A stretch of DNA of 64,000 nucleotides, from the NCBI RefSeq assembly GCF_016638705.1, contig NZ_CP067341.1, positions 2,979,501-3,043,500 of the forward strand, written 5' to 3'. The notes beneath the pieces are model-generated. The model had not been told where the DNA came from. It did no database searches and saw only the letters and a list, made by a program, of their open reading frames with translations. Each line of letters begins with the position of its first letter. Positions within the stretch are counted from its first letter, which is position 1. Position numbers and translations under genes: made by a program. Shown here one piece after another: positions 8,548 to 17,380 of this stretch. Source of the stretch: Lysinibacillus agricola. GTDB taxonomy: Bacteria > Bacillota > Bacilli > Bacillales_A > Planococcaceae.

Positions 8548-9570
8548 ATGATAAACTTTCGTGAACGTATGGAGCATTACCGTATAACAGGTTTAAGCAT
8601 GGTAGCTTTCGAAAAGGGAAAAATAAGTAAAGAGGATCATTTTGGTGTTCTAGAAGCAGGTACCGATAAAAAAATTAATGAGGACACCATTTTTAATGCT
8701 TGCTCAATCAGTAAGTTTCTAACAAGTATTTTAGTGATGAAATTAGTGGCACAAGGGATAGTAGATTTAGATGAAGATGTTAATAAAAAACTAGTTTCAT
8801 GGAAGGTACCTGATAATCAATTGACTAAGCATAAAAAAGTTACATTACGCAACTTACTAAGTCATCAATCTGGTATTGTGGACCCTGAAGACAGTTTTAT
8901 GGAACTAGAATCTTTCAACGAAATACCGTCCATGGTAGACATATTGAATGGTACAACTCCTTATTGCCCTGCTACCATTGAAGTGACCTATGAACCTGAA
9001 AGTGAATTTCACTATTCTGATGCAGGCTTTTGTCTTGTTCAATTATTGCTAGAAGATATCACGCAAAAACCTTTTTCTCATCTCATAGACAATTTTATAT
9101 TTAAGCCACTGCGTATGACGAGCAGTACATTTTCTACCTCTCTTTCAACATCAAATTTAGATAATTTTGCATGTGGCCATGATCAAAATGGAGCGTTAAT
9201 ACCAGGGAAATATTCTATTTACCCTTATCTTGCAGCTTGTGGTATATGGACTACCCCAAGCGATTTAACAAAATTATTACTAGATGTTATGAATGCTGTC
9301 AAAGGGCAAAGTAAAATCGGCATTACATCAAAACAAACAAAAGAACTTTTCCGCCAACAGGGATGCAAGGAATGGACGGGCCTTGGCGTATTTCTAGATG
9401 GCACGGACGAGAAACTTGAATTTTCCTCGCTTGGCTGGGGTGTTGGGTTTCAATGTATGCTAGTAGCCTATCCATACCTCGAACAAGGGATTGTTCTGAT
9501 GACCAATACTGATACAGGTATGCATCAAATGAAGGGTATCATGGGTGAAATCTACCATTCGCTTTACTAA
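8548..9570 (+). CDS. Serine hydrolase, beta-lactamase/penicillin-binding-protein fold
   Basis: 340 residues, no signal peptide, so probably cytoplasmic. The catalytic S53-I-S-K56 tetrad motif (CSISKF) and the tyrosine motif HYSDAGF near 156 are present; LLSHQSGI near 105 is the usual family landmark. The family (class C beta-lactamase-like) covers esterases, D-amino peptidases and many unknowns; cytoplasmic members are not expected to give drug resistance. GGAGC precedes the ATG, and a terminator follows. Confidence 0.85.
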   Translation: MINFRERMEHYRITGLSMVAFEKGKISKEDHFGVLEAGTDKKINEDTIFNACSISKFLTSILVMKLVAQGIVDLDEDVNKKLVSWKVPDNQLTKHKKVTLRNLLSHQSGIVDPEDSFMELESFNEIPSMVDILNGTTPYCPATIEVTYEPESEFHYSDAGFCLVQLLLEDITQKPFSHLIDNFIFKPLRMTSSTFSTSLSTSNLDNFACGHDQNGALIPGKYSIYPYLAACGIWTTPSDLTKLLLDVMNAVKGQSKIGITSKQTKELFRQQGCKEWTGLGVFLDGTDEKLEFSSLGWGVGFQCMLVAYPYLEQGIVLMTNTDTGMHQMKGIMGEIYHSLY

Positions 9571-9579
9571 GAACAGAAA

Positions 9580-9608
9580 AGAGGCTGATCATCAAGCCTC
9601 TTTTTTTC
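9580..9608 (+). terminator. Terminator of the serine hydrolase
   Basis: GAGGCT...AGCCTC stem with a 7-base spacer (GATCATCA) followed by TTTTTTT, ten bases after the stop codon. Confidence 0.85.
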
Positions 9609-9681
9609 CTTGCACAAAGTTGTAAGGTAATAGAATCAGCAGGCTCTGCCATTTTGGTTTCAGCATAACTGAAGAGGAACT

Positions 9682-9757
9682 GTTGATTTTCACGGAGAGT
9701 GGCGACTCCTACGGGATGAGCTTGCACGGAAAGCGCCATCTCGGAGTGAAAATCAAC
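9682..9757. repeat. Hairpin-forming dispersed repeat
   Basis: GTTGATTTTCAC at 9682-9693 is mirrored by GTGAAAATCAAC at 9746-9757; the partly matching inner arms (GGAGAGTGGCG and CGCCATCTCGGAG) extend the stem. It shares the GTTGATTT end with the repeats at 6282 and 47824 but differs inside, so it is a divergent relative. Confidence 0.7.
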
Positions 9758-9769
9758 CTTTTAGGATAA

Positions 9770-10303
9770 TCATTTAGCCTCTTTCTTCACCTTATAATGC
9801 ATTTGCACCATTTGCCCATAGCGTTGTGTAGTTACTAACTCCAGATCTTGATATGGATTATTATCCTTAAACAATGGTATTCCAGAGCCTAATAGGTGCG
9901 GTGTAATCGTTATGATTAATTCATCGATCAACTGTTCCTTCATAAAGGCATCGAGAATTCCCGCTCCGCCAACCATCCAAATTTTAGAGCCTTTCTGTTC
10001 CCTTAATTTTTTCGTAAAAGCTACAACATCTTCATTCACAAACTCAACATGTTCGTTTTTACCACTTAGTGACGTTGTGAATACATAACATTTCTTATCA
10101 GGATATGGAAAAGATTCGATATGCTCTACGACGTAATCATACGTTCTTTTGCCCATAATAATGGTATCGATGGATTGATACATGTCGGAATAGCCATTAT
10201 CCCCTTCTCCCTCTGCCTCATCTAGCCATTGTAAATCATCATTCTCTTTCGCTATAAATCCATCCAAACTTGTCGCAATAAATAAAATAATTTCTCGTGA
10301 CAT
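9770..10303 (-). CDS. Dihydrofolate-reductase-fold protein, YyaP/RibD C-terminal type
   Basis: 177 residues. Opens with REIILFIATSLDGFIAKEND, then IDTIIMGKRTYDYV and KIWMVGGAGILDAFM, the three landmarks of the RibD C-terminal/DHFR-like reductase family. It should bind NADPH; whether it reduces a pterin, a riboflavin precursor or something else cannot be told. It diverges from the WYL regulator at 10409 with a 105-bp gap, which suggests that regulator may control it. A scrap of a second copy of its 3' end appears near 56920. Confidence 0.85.
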   Translation of the reverse strand: MSREIILFIATSLDGFIAKENDDLQWLDEAEGEGDNGYSDMYQSIDTIIMGKRTYDYVVEHIESFPYPDKKCYVFTTSLSGKNEHVEFVNEDVVAFTKKLREQKGSKIWMVGGAGILDAFMKEQLIDELIITITPHLLGSGIPLFKDNNPYQDLELVTTQRYGQMVQMHYKVKKEAK

Positions 10304-10408
10304 ATTGTCATCTCCTTTTCTCTTTTGAAAAACTCATGAACAATATTTATAATAAACATAAAACATGACAACTACTGGCATAATTAAAAGAAAAGGTGAA
10401 AAAATAAA

Positions 10409-11353
10409 ATGTCAAAAGCAAAACGTTTATTAGATATCCTTCTATTTGTTAGTGCAAAAAAGAAATTTACTGCACAAGAAATTGCTGATGAATTCAATAT
10501 ATCAATTCGCACGGTTCATCGATATATTTTAGATTTAAGCGATATGGGCTTACCTATTTACGCAGAACAAGGACGAAACGGTGGCTATACTGTCCTAACG
10601 AGCAGACTACTTCCGCCTATTTTATTTACAGAAGATGAGGCAGTTTCGATTTTCTTTGCCTTCCAATCACTTCATTATTACCGTGATTTACCTTTTAATA
10701 CGGAAATTAAATCCGCTTCTCATAAGCTTTATAGCTCGCTTCAGAAGGAGGCGAAGCGGAAAGTGGATAAACTTCAATCCTACATCTCGTTTTGGAATCC
10801 TAAACGGGCTATTGAAACCCCTTTATTGAAAGCCGTTTTAGAGGCAGCTTTGGAAAACAAAAATCTACATATTCACTATGAATCCAAATCAGGGACAACA
10901 ACGAAACATATTCATCCAATCGGTGTGTATGCGCATGATGGGTTGTGGTATATGCCCGCCTTTGATTTTACAAAACAAAAAATATTACTGTTTCGTGTAG
11001 ATCGTATTCTTTCCATCGTAGAAAGCGAAGAAAACAAAGAGGAATTTTTAAATTTGGAGGAGTGGTTTGGCAGCACATATGAAAATAAACAACCCATTCG
11101 TTTACATGTTCTATTATCCAGAGAAGGTGTACGACAATGCAAAAGTGATCCAAACCTTGAGGATTTTGTCTTCATAAAAGAAGATGGTACAGGTTATATT
11201 GATTCCATTATAGACAAAGGTGAGCTTAATTTTATTAGCCCCCTCTTCTATCGACTGGGTATGCATGCTCAAATTGTAGAACCAAAAGAGTTAATCAATA
11301 TTTTACAACAGCAAGCAAAAGGCATTTTATCTATGTATCCCGAAAATGATTAA
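10409..11353 (+). CDS. HTH-WYL transcriptional regulator, YafY type
   Basis: 314 residues. An N-terminal winged helix-turn-helix (about 1-60, with FTAQEIADEFNISIRTVHRY) is followed by the WYL module (around residues 140-310), though the signature tripeptide appears as G-L-W-Y-M-P rather than W-Y-L. WYL proteins sense nucleotides or small ligands and act as repressors or activators. AAAAGGTGAAAA precedes the ATG. Divergent from the DHFR-like gene, its likely target; DUF418 follows 93 bp downstream. Confidence 0.88.
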   Translation: MSKAKRLLDILLFVSAKKKFTAQEIADEFNISIRTVHRYILDLSDMGLPIYAEQGRNGGYTVLTSRLLPPILFTEDEAVSIFFAFQSLHYYRDLPFNTEIKSASHKLYSSLQKEAKRKVDKLQSYISFWNPKRAIETPLLKAVLEAALENKNLHIHYESKSGTTTKHIHPIGVYAHDGLWYMPAFDFTKQKILLFRVDRILSIVESEENKEEFLNLEEWFGSTYENKQPIRLHVLLSREGVRQCKSDPNLEDFVFIKEDGTGYIDSIIDKGELNFISPLFYRLGMHAQIVEPKELINILQQQAKGILSMYPEND

Positions 11354-11446
11354 TGTTATATGACGATTTTGTAAGATTGGCGTAACATTCATCGTTACTA
11401 CTTTGTGGTCAATTTCCTTATACTTTGTGAGTGAGGAGGAAATAAA

Positions 11447-12487
11447 ATGCAACCAATTGAATTAAACAAACGAATTGATACATTAGATTATTTAAGAGGA
11501 TTTGCTTTATTAGGAATTATTTTAGTCAATATTCCAGGACTATTGAGGATGGAACCACCAAATACATCTGTTGATATTACGTATAATAGATTTCTAACAC
11601 TATTTGTGGAAGGTAAGTTTTTCACCATCTTTTCATTTTTATTTGGTGTAGGCTTTTACATTTTCATTTCCCGTGCAATGGCTAAACATGAAAATGCCTA
11701 CCTATTATTTATTAGAAGAATGATTATTTTATTGATAATCGGACTTGTACACTTTTATTTCCAACCCGGAGAAGCATTAACCATCTATGCAATATTTGGG
11801 CTAATAGCGTTACCATTTTACAAAGTTCGGAAAGAAATAAACTTGACTATCGGGCTTATACTATTAGCGGTATCAGCTTATTATGGAATCAAAATTGTTA
11901 TGCCGTTCCCTCTAATTCTACTAGGTTTAGCTGCTGGGCAGTATCGAATTTTTGAAAAGATCCATGACAATCGTAAAAGATTAGTAATCATGACAGTTAT
12001 TATGTTCTTTATTAGCATAGGGGGATTGCTGTATCAATGGCATTATGTACCAGAGGCAATGGTGAACTTTGATCATATGACAGAAAGTGAATTGAATGAA
12101 CATGTGACAAACTTTGAAAAGTTTGCGCTAATAGGTCTTCAGTTTAGCCCATTTGTTTCAGCATTTTATGTAGGACTACTAATGCTCTTACTGCAACTGC
12201 CTTTATGCCAGGTCTTGCTTTCACCATTAAAAGACTATGGCCGCATGGCATTAACAAACTATTTAGGGCAAACAGCGCTGATTTTAATGATAGGCAATGC
12301 CTTTCATCTTATTGGCAATATTCGTTTCATCCAATCTCTTTGGATTTGCATAGGCATTTACATTTTTCAATTACTGTTTAGTAAGATTTGGCTAAGATTT
12401 TTTAAATTTGGACCAGTTGAATGGTTGTGGCGTATGGGTACTTATTGGACAGTACCTTCATTGCTTAAATCTAAGGAACGCTCTTAA
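11447..12487 (+). CDS. DUF418 family membrane protein (YeiB-like)
   Basis: 346 residues with roughly eight to nine hydrophobic segments. It starts RIDTLDYLRGFALLGIILVNI, the hallmark N-terminus of the heparan-alpha-glucosaminide acetyltransferase-like/DUF418 group, and ends with the DUF418 region containing RMALTNYLGQT and the FGPVEWLWR motif near residue 325. These proteins sit in the cytoplasmic membrane and are suspected acyl or small-molecule transfer proteins; no reaction is established. GAGGAGG lies ahead of the ATG. Confidence 0.88.
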   Translation: MQPIELNKRIDTLDYLRGFALLGIILVNIPGLLRMEPPNTSVDITYNRFLTLFVEGKFFTIFSFLFGVGFYIFISRAMAKHENAYLLFIRRMIILLIIGLVHFYFQPGEALTIYAIFGLIALPFYKVRKEINLTIGLILLAVSAYYGIKIVMPFPLILLGLAAGQYRIFEKIHDNRKRLVIMTVIMFFISIGGLLYQWHYVPEAMVNFDHMTESELNEHVTNFEKFALIGLQFSPFVSAFYVGLLMLLLQLPLCQVLLSPLKDYGRMALTNYLGQTALILMIGNAFHLIGNIRFIQSLWICIGIYIFQLLFSKIWLRFFKFGPVEWLWRMGTYWTVPSLLKSKERS

Positions 12488-12741
12488 TGAAAATACAGCT
12501 TATTGTTTTAGAAAATGACAAACACCTAACAGAAAGTTTTTCCCATTCATAAAATGGTAGTGTACCCAATTCGCTTCTATCTTGCTCATACCTTCGGCAA
12601 GAAACGCACCCCCATCATTTAAATTTTTATTTTGGTCACTTATTCATCGAAAAAGTGACCTTTTTTCTTATCAACATACTTAAATCCATTATGTACTGCA
12701 CAAGACTCCCGAGGAATGCTTTCTGTATGGAGGAAAAGTTG

Positions 12742-12941
12742 ATGGATAACAAAAAATCAAATCAGAATAATCAAGTTCCAAAATTAGAAAACCCAGCGGC
12801 CAAACTCGCAGTGATAGGTGGCGCAATTACTATCTTGGTGATGCCATAACTACGATTGCAGCAGGATTCGCGTTAGAAGAACAACTAAACGATAGCAATA
12901 GTCATAAGACAAATCCAAAAAATGCTGCGCTAAATAAGTAA
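12742..12941 (+). pseudogene. Small conserved protein with a one-base frameshift
   Basis: GGAGGAAA at 12729 leads to ATG 12742 and MDNKKSNQNNQVPKLENPAA-KLAVIGGAIT. The frame stops at 12849, but shifting by one base near 12834 (TTGGTGATGCC) continues as G-D-A-I-T-T-I-A-A-G-F-A-L-E-E-Q down to NAALNK and a stop at 12941. The joined product would be about 66 residues with one hydrophobic helix. The clean continuation argues for a single lost G, either a real mutation or a sequencing error. Confidence 0.65.
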
Positions 12942-13052
12942 TAGCTACATAAATTACCCTCCACCATTCAAAAGAATTAAATAACCCAAGTGGACAAGTA
13001 ATGGCTTTCTGAGACTAACTAAAGCTTAAAATGATAGACTTTTTTGTATGAA

Positions 13053-13085
13053 AAACCGACAAAACCATTATAGATTTTGTCGGTT
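13053..13085 (-). terminator. Terminator of the RidA gene
   Basis: CCGACAAAA and TTTTGTCGG form a 9-bp stem; read on the minus strand it is followed by TTTTTC, eight bases past the RidA stop. Confidence 0.85.
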
Positions 13086-13092
13086 ACATAGC

Positions 13093-13485
13093 TTATTTAG
13101 CAGCCCAAATATCAATCTCTATTTTAATGTCAGGCAGACCTAATGCACTAATATAAGCAATCGTCATAGAAGGATAAGGATTTCCAAACATTGCTTCCCA
13201 TTGTTGATAGAAATCATTCCAATCTATTTCTTCTGTTGCCCAAATATTGGCTTTCACCACATTGTCTGCGTTTAGTCCCTCTGCCTCTAATATTAATTGG
13301 ATGTTTTTTAATGTGTTCCTAACCTGCTCTGTTAGTGATGATGGTATTTCACCGTTACCCCCAACGCCAATTTGTCCAGATAATGCATACATTGTTGCAT
13401 CCTTAGGAATTATTGTTAAATGGCTGTAATTGCCAACAGGGCTAGGTACTTGGATCGGATTTTTGCGTGTTATTTTATTATTCAT
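13093..13485 (-). CDS. RidA/YjgF family deaminase
   Basis: 130 residues, close to the family norm. RidA proteins are trimeric and hydrolyse reactive enamine/imine intermediates made by PLP enzymes. The GQIGVGGNGEIPSS segment and the VVKANIWATE then YPSMTIAYISALGLPDIKIEID C-terminus match the family; the usual catalytic arginine (R-x-x-V near residue 105) is replaced in the visible T-I-A-Y stretch, so it may belong to a non-deaminating subgroup. AGAGGAG precedes the ATG. Confidence 0.85.
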   Translation of the reverse strand: MNNKITRKNPIQVPSPVGNYSHLTIIPKDATMYALSGQIGVGGNGEIPSSLTEQVRNTLKNIQLILEAEGLNADNVVKANIWATEEIDWNDFYQQWEAMFGNPYPSMTIAYISALGLPDIKIEIDIWAAK

Positions 13486-13549
13486 AGTTAATCTCCTCTA
13501 GGTTTTATTTTTCTAAAAAAAGGCAGACTTGTCCCTTAAAAACTCAATT

Positions 13550-13615
13550 TTAGAAAAAAACAGCAGTCGAGAACCCAATACCCATACTTAAAAAACGTAT
13601 TGATCTTTTTTTCAT
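13550..13615 (-). CDS. Possible 21-residue signal-peptide-like ORF or truncated gene start
   Basis: A strong GGTGAAGGGGGAG ribosome site precedes ATG 13615 and MKKRSIRFLSMGIGFSTAVF-F then stop. It has the charge and hydrophobic profile of a signal peptide with nothing behind it. It may be the surviving start of a lost exported protein, or a tiny membrane peptide. Support is only the ribosome site and composition. Confidence 0.3.
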   Translation of the reverse strand: MKKRSIRFLSMGIGFSTAVFF

Positions 13616-13885
13616 TTGGATTCTCCCCCTTCACCTAAAGTTGCTTTCACATTACCATATTTTTCATAAACAATCAAATTTCTAATTTGTTATTTAATAA
13701 TAAAAAGTGAATTATCACTTTTTTACTATTTCGTTACACTATCATTGCTCCATCAACTTTTACTCGTTTTCTCTTTAGTAAAAATATTCAATAACCCCAA
13801 TGAATAAAAAATCACACTTGTCACTATTGCACTATAAAACAACACAGAAATTGAAGCTGGACCCCATACTTTCATAAATCCCCAA

Positions 13886-15262
13886 TTAGATCCCCCTAAT
13901 AAAATTTTTGGGAGCATAATTATAAGTGTTAAAACTATTGCTACAACTAAAGAATGTATGAATAGAAAAAAAAGTCCTTTTTATATTTAAAGATACTCTA
14001 ATTCGTTGTTCTTTAACAATTTTTCTCAAAGTTGTTAGCAATAAGATGCTTAAAAACATCCCAAGGCCGACAACAAAAACGCATAGAAGTGTCACCGTTT
14101 TATCCAACTTTTGGAGGTTGTCGGAATGAATATTATTAACATTTTTTCCCTCCCATAAATCCATTACACCTTGACCTATGTCCGTTGTATAGCTTGAATT
14201 CATATTGGATAATATAGCTACTCCTAATTGTTCATCAGGCTGCATAACGAAATAAGATGTAAATGTTGGATTTTCACCGGCATGGAATATATATTGTTTT
14301 TTGTCTCTCTCCATAACTCCCCATCCACTTGCGTAGTATGTATCCTTATCGAAAGGCTCTACAGATTGATCAGGGATATGCGATTCTTGAATCATTTTTT
14401 TATCAATAGAATAAATTTGGCTATTTCCTAACTGTAACTTTAACCATTTTGCTATATCATTCGTGTTACTTATCATATATCCAGCAGGTACATTTCCACG
14501 ATAGATAGGCGGTGTATACTGCTGATCTCTCATAAGTCCTATTTTATAACCTGATGCCATCTCATTAGATTTAACTTGATGCAGACCAACAAATGAATCA
14601 TTCATATAAATTGGCTCTAATATATGATGTTTGATATACACATCAAAGGGCTGTTTTGCTACCTTTTCAACAACGAGTCCCAAAACATCATAATTAAGCG
14701 TTGCGTACTGAAATGAGCTACCTGGTTGTCGATTTAATGGCTGATCAAGTAATTTATTTACAGTCAACTCAAGAGCATTACTTTCGTTACTTTTTGGGAT
14801 ATCATATATAGAGTTATAAGGTATGCCACTTGTATGATACAATAACTGACTAATAGTAATCGACTGAGGCTCACCATTATATTTTAACTTAAACCATGGG
14901 ATATACTTCTGGACATCATCAGAGCGTTTTAGCAACCCTTCCCTTTCCAATTGTAGAATAGCTAGTCCTGTAAATGCTTTCGATGTGGATCCTAGTTCAA
15001 ATAATGTATTAGAAGTAACTGGTGTTTTTGACTTAACATCCGCGTATCCAAAACCTTTTTCATAGACCGTTTTCCCCTTCTCTACAATTACTAACGATAT
15101 CCCTGGAATTTTACTAATTGCCCTTTGCTCTTCAACAAATTGTTCAATCTTTTGAATTTTTTCATCTGAGTCTGCTTTAACTATTGTTGGCGCTAAACTA
15201 TAAAATGCTACAATCATAGCAATCATAAACATATAGATTTTTAACGATGGTTTCAATTTCAT
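13886..15262 (-). CDS. Secreted/membrane serine hydrolase (beta-lactamase fold), C-terminus frameshifted
   Basis: 458 residues as read. An N-terminal signal segment (about 1-30) leads to an extracellular catalytic domain with S92-T-S-K95, the Q-Y-A-T-L-N-Y tyrosine motif near 200 and a HAGENPTF motif near 320. One membrane helix follows near residue 395. A run of eight A (13966-13973, T on the coding strand) then breaks the frame: with seven, translation continues FLFIHSLVVAIVLTLIIM through three more membrane helices and stops at 13753. The intact form would therefore be about 500 residues with a four-helix C-terminal membrane domain, as in known four-helix PBP4*-like proteins. Confidence 0.8.
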   Translation of the reverse strand: MKLKPSLKIYMFMIAMIVAFYSLAPTIVKADSDEKIQKIEQFVEEQRAISKIPGISLVIVEKGKTVYEKGFGYADVKSKTPVTSNTLFELGSTSKAFTGLAILQLEREGLLKRSDDVQKYIPWFKLKYNGEPQSITISQLLYHTSGIPYNSIYDIPKSNESNALELTVNKLLDQPLNRQPGSSFQYATLNYDVLGLVVEKVAKQPFDVYIKHHILEPIYMNDSFVGLHQVKSNEMASGYKIGLMRDQQYTPPIYRGNVPAGYMISNTNDIAKWLKLQLGNSQIYSIDKKMIQESHIPDQSVEPFDKDTYYASGWGVMERDKKQYIFHAGENPTFTSYFVMQPDEQLGVAILSNMNSSYTTDIGQGVMDLWEGKNVNNIHSDNLQKLDKTVTLLCVFVVGLGMFLSILLLTTLRKIVKEQRIRVSLNIKRTFFSIHTFFSCSNSFNTYNYAPKNFIRGI

Positions 15263-15462
15263 TTCTCCTTTAGCTGGGTATCAAGTTATAAATTCCTTAG
15301 CAACATCGTTAACTATAACAAGCAATTAGTACTGCAACCATCGTTTTGCATGACTAAAAACATCAGAACATGACAGTTTTGTAACGTATCATTCTTTTAC
15401 AGTCAATCTATGTAGACACTTTTCGTTAAAGTGGACAACCAGACAGAAATCTTGCATTATCA

Positions 15463-15510
15463 CAAAAAGACCAGGTACTCATTATAAAAATGAGTGCTGA
15501 TCTTTTTTGA
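15463..15510. terminator. Terminator-like hairpin
   Basis: AAAGACCAGGTACTCAT pairs, with a bulge and a wobble, with ATGAGTGCTGATCTTT, followed by TTTTGA. It lies in the 349-bp space between two minus-strand genes; which transcript it ends is unclear. Confidence 0.5.
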
Positions 15511-15530
15511 ATAACTGTATATTTTAGCAA

Positions 15531-15570
15531 ATGACCAGGCTCAACATAAATTGTAGTGCCTGGTCATTAT
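15531..15570. terminator. Hairpin upstream of the SDR 3' end
   Basis: Perfect 10-bp stem ATGACCAGGC (15531-15540) with GCCTGGTCAT (15559-15568). Located about 45 bases past the SDR stop codon; A/T-rich flanks on both sides. Probably the terminator for the SDR gene. Confidence 0.55.
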
Positions 15571-15611
15571 CTTTTAGCGTACTATCATATTAGAAATTCA
15601 AAATCATTGTG

Positions 15612-16304
15612 TTATCGATGATTTTTAATAACAACCTCAGTTACAGCTAACGCTTTCCTTGGTTTAATATTATCCATGATAATATCCGCGATATCATTAG
15701 GGTCCATTAGGTTCTTGGTTTGTTCCTCTGAAAATATCCCGTCCCAAAACTCTGTTCTCATACCACCCATGTATACTGCACATACATTAATAGATGTATC
15801 GTTTAATTCTAGTGCTAGACTCTCTGTAAACCCTTTTACACCAAATTTACTCGCACAATAAACAGATTCCGTTACTTTCCCTTCTTTACCAGCTGTAGAA
15901 ACAATATTTACGATTGTTCCTTCATTACGTTCTTTCATACCTTTTAGCACTTCTTGTGTGCAAAAAATTGTGCCTTTTAGATTAATATCAATCATTTGTT
16001 GAACTGAATCTTCACTCAAGTTTTCAGCATAATCAAAATAGCCAACCCCAGCATTATTAATTAGTAATTGAATGGATCCAAATTCACCTTGTATAGATTG
16101 AATTATTTGAGCAACCATTTGTTTTGAGGAAACATCAACCTCATAAATAGAATATCCATGAGTTAAAGTTTTAGCCGTTTTTTCAAGCTTTGATTTCGTT
16201 CGCCCAAGCAAACAAACGTAATAGCCTAAACCCGAATATTTTTTAGCAAGTGCTGCACCTAATCCACTACCAGCACCAGTTATAACAACGATATTTTTAC
16301 TCAT
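15612..16304 (-). CDS. Short-chain dehydrogenase/reductase
   Basis: 230 residues. I start at 16304 because the AGAGAGGATG ribosome site fits this ATG; the ATG nine bases upstream overlaps that site. The N-terminus has the cofactor motif TGAGSGLGAALAKKY, LLINNAGVG near 85, a catalytic serine in NIVSTAGKEG, and Y-C-A-S-K near residue 150 (Y-x-x-x-K). GRTKSK after beta-2 suggests NADP(H). Classical SDR of about 230 residues; substrate unknown. Single gene. Confidence 0.9.
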   Translation of the reverse strand: MSKNIVVITGAGSGLGAALAKKYSGLGYYVCLLGRTKSKLEKTAKTLTHGYSIYEVDVSSKQMVAQIIQSIQGEFGSIQLLINNAGVGYFDYAENLSEDSVQQMIDINLKGTIFCTQEVLKGMKERNEGTIVNIVSTAGKEGKVTESVYCASKFGVKGFTESLALELNDTSINVCAVYMGGMRTEFWDGIFSEEQTKNLMDPNDIADIIMDNIKPRKALAVTEVVIKNHR

Positions 16305-16596
16305 ATTTATCATCCTCTCTCGCAGTTAATTATACCAGAATAGGAACTCCTATCAATAAACGACCGTTGAATATTGTAATAACATCACTTTTGCCCTATT
16401 CAATTCATAAAAACTAGGTGAAGCATCGACTATAACATGTACTGTTACCCATCTCAATGGCTCATTTATTCAATTTACACATTTTTTATTGATAGCAAAT
16501 TGATTAATATATCTAAAGCATTTCAATAGAACCTTCATATTATGAATATGTAATCTGTAGATTATAAATTTATTATTTTACAGGAGGGAATTTTTA

Positions 16597-16938
16597 ATGC
16601 CTTTAACTACTGGTCCAATTGAAAATACAGGAAATCTACCAGCTAATGCAACTAGCGTCCGTGTCATAATTCTTAATCTTACTGGAGGCTTACTTACAGG
16701 GGCAGTCAGAGTTTTTAAACTTAACGGTACAAGAAAATTATTATCAACAACTTCCTTTAGCGTAGATGCGAATGCTTCTACTTCTGTAACTCCAAGTGTG
16801 GGAAATGCTACTCAATTTGAAGTTGAAATTGTTCCTAATCAAACTGGCGGATTATATAGCGTTTATGGAAGAACAGCTTCAGGTGTTCTCATTACTGCCC
16901 AAAGGTTTCTTCATTCAGAACTAACAGAGATTTTTTAA
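16597..16938 (+). CDS. Orphan beta-rich protein of unknown function
   Basis: 113 residues, CAGGAGGGA ribosome site. The protein opens PLTTGPIENTGNLPANATSV, is rich in Thr, Ser, Asn and Gly with alternating hydrophobic residues, and has no signal peptide or membrane helix. The composition suggests an all-beta fold such as a spore-surface or phage-like structural protein, but I do not recognise a family. About 280 bp of AT-rich DNA precede it. Nothing around it hints at a pathway. Confidence 0.6.
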   Translation: MPLTTGPIENTGNLPANATSVRVIILNLTGGLLTGAVRVFKLNGTRKLLSTTSFSVDANASTSVTPSVGNATQFEVEIVPNQTGGLYSVYGRTASGVLITAQRFLHSELTEIF

Positions 16939-17380
16939 TTGTAGGAACAAACCTTTAATAACTTTCTTCGTTTAAAGTAAATCAATTATGCCTCGGCATA
17001 AAATGATTTTCATTGACACAATTGTTTATCAACAACATGGAAAGTCATTCATAAAAATGAGTGACTTTTTTTATTGTTAAAGAAACTATAGATTCTGAGT
17101 TGGAATAAACGAGTGGGTAGCACATTTGTTCTTTTGGTTTTAGTACTGGATTGACGTATCTCAAACTTCGGCATCTCCTGATCAAGTCACTTAATCTTTT
17201 GGAGAGTTCCTCTCTAATTTTTATTCAATACGATGCATATACGTTCCTAATCCATCCCTACTTATATGTCAACCAACACTTTTTTGTCATTTTTTGGGTA
17301 TGCAAAACATATAATATTATATTATTAATTTTCAAGGCATAATTTCATCGGATACAGAATATAATTCTGGAGGGTGTTAA
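16939..17380. other. 442-bp gap: repeat seed, terminator, no supported gene
   Basis: It holds the seed ATCAATTATGCCTCGGCATA (16981-17000), which matches the start of the larger repeats at 31672 and 50176, and the terminator at 17041. A 63-codon open frame at 17151-17342 lacks a ribosome site and protein-like composition, so I do not call it. Confidence 0.6.
17041..17073 (+). terminator. Terminator hairpin of the GTCACTCA type
   Basis: AAAGTCATTCAT and ATGAGTGACTTT flank a short A-rich loop and are followed by T-residues. Near-identical hairpins recur at 19708, 28562 and 28706. Confidence 0.75.

Noticed and set aside
17151..17342. 63-codon plus-strand open frame
   Set aside because: No ribosome site, no protein-like composition; lies in an AT-rich spacer.
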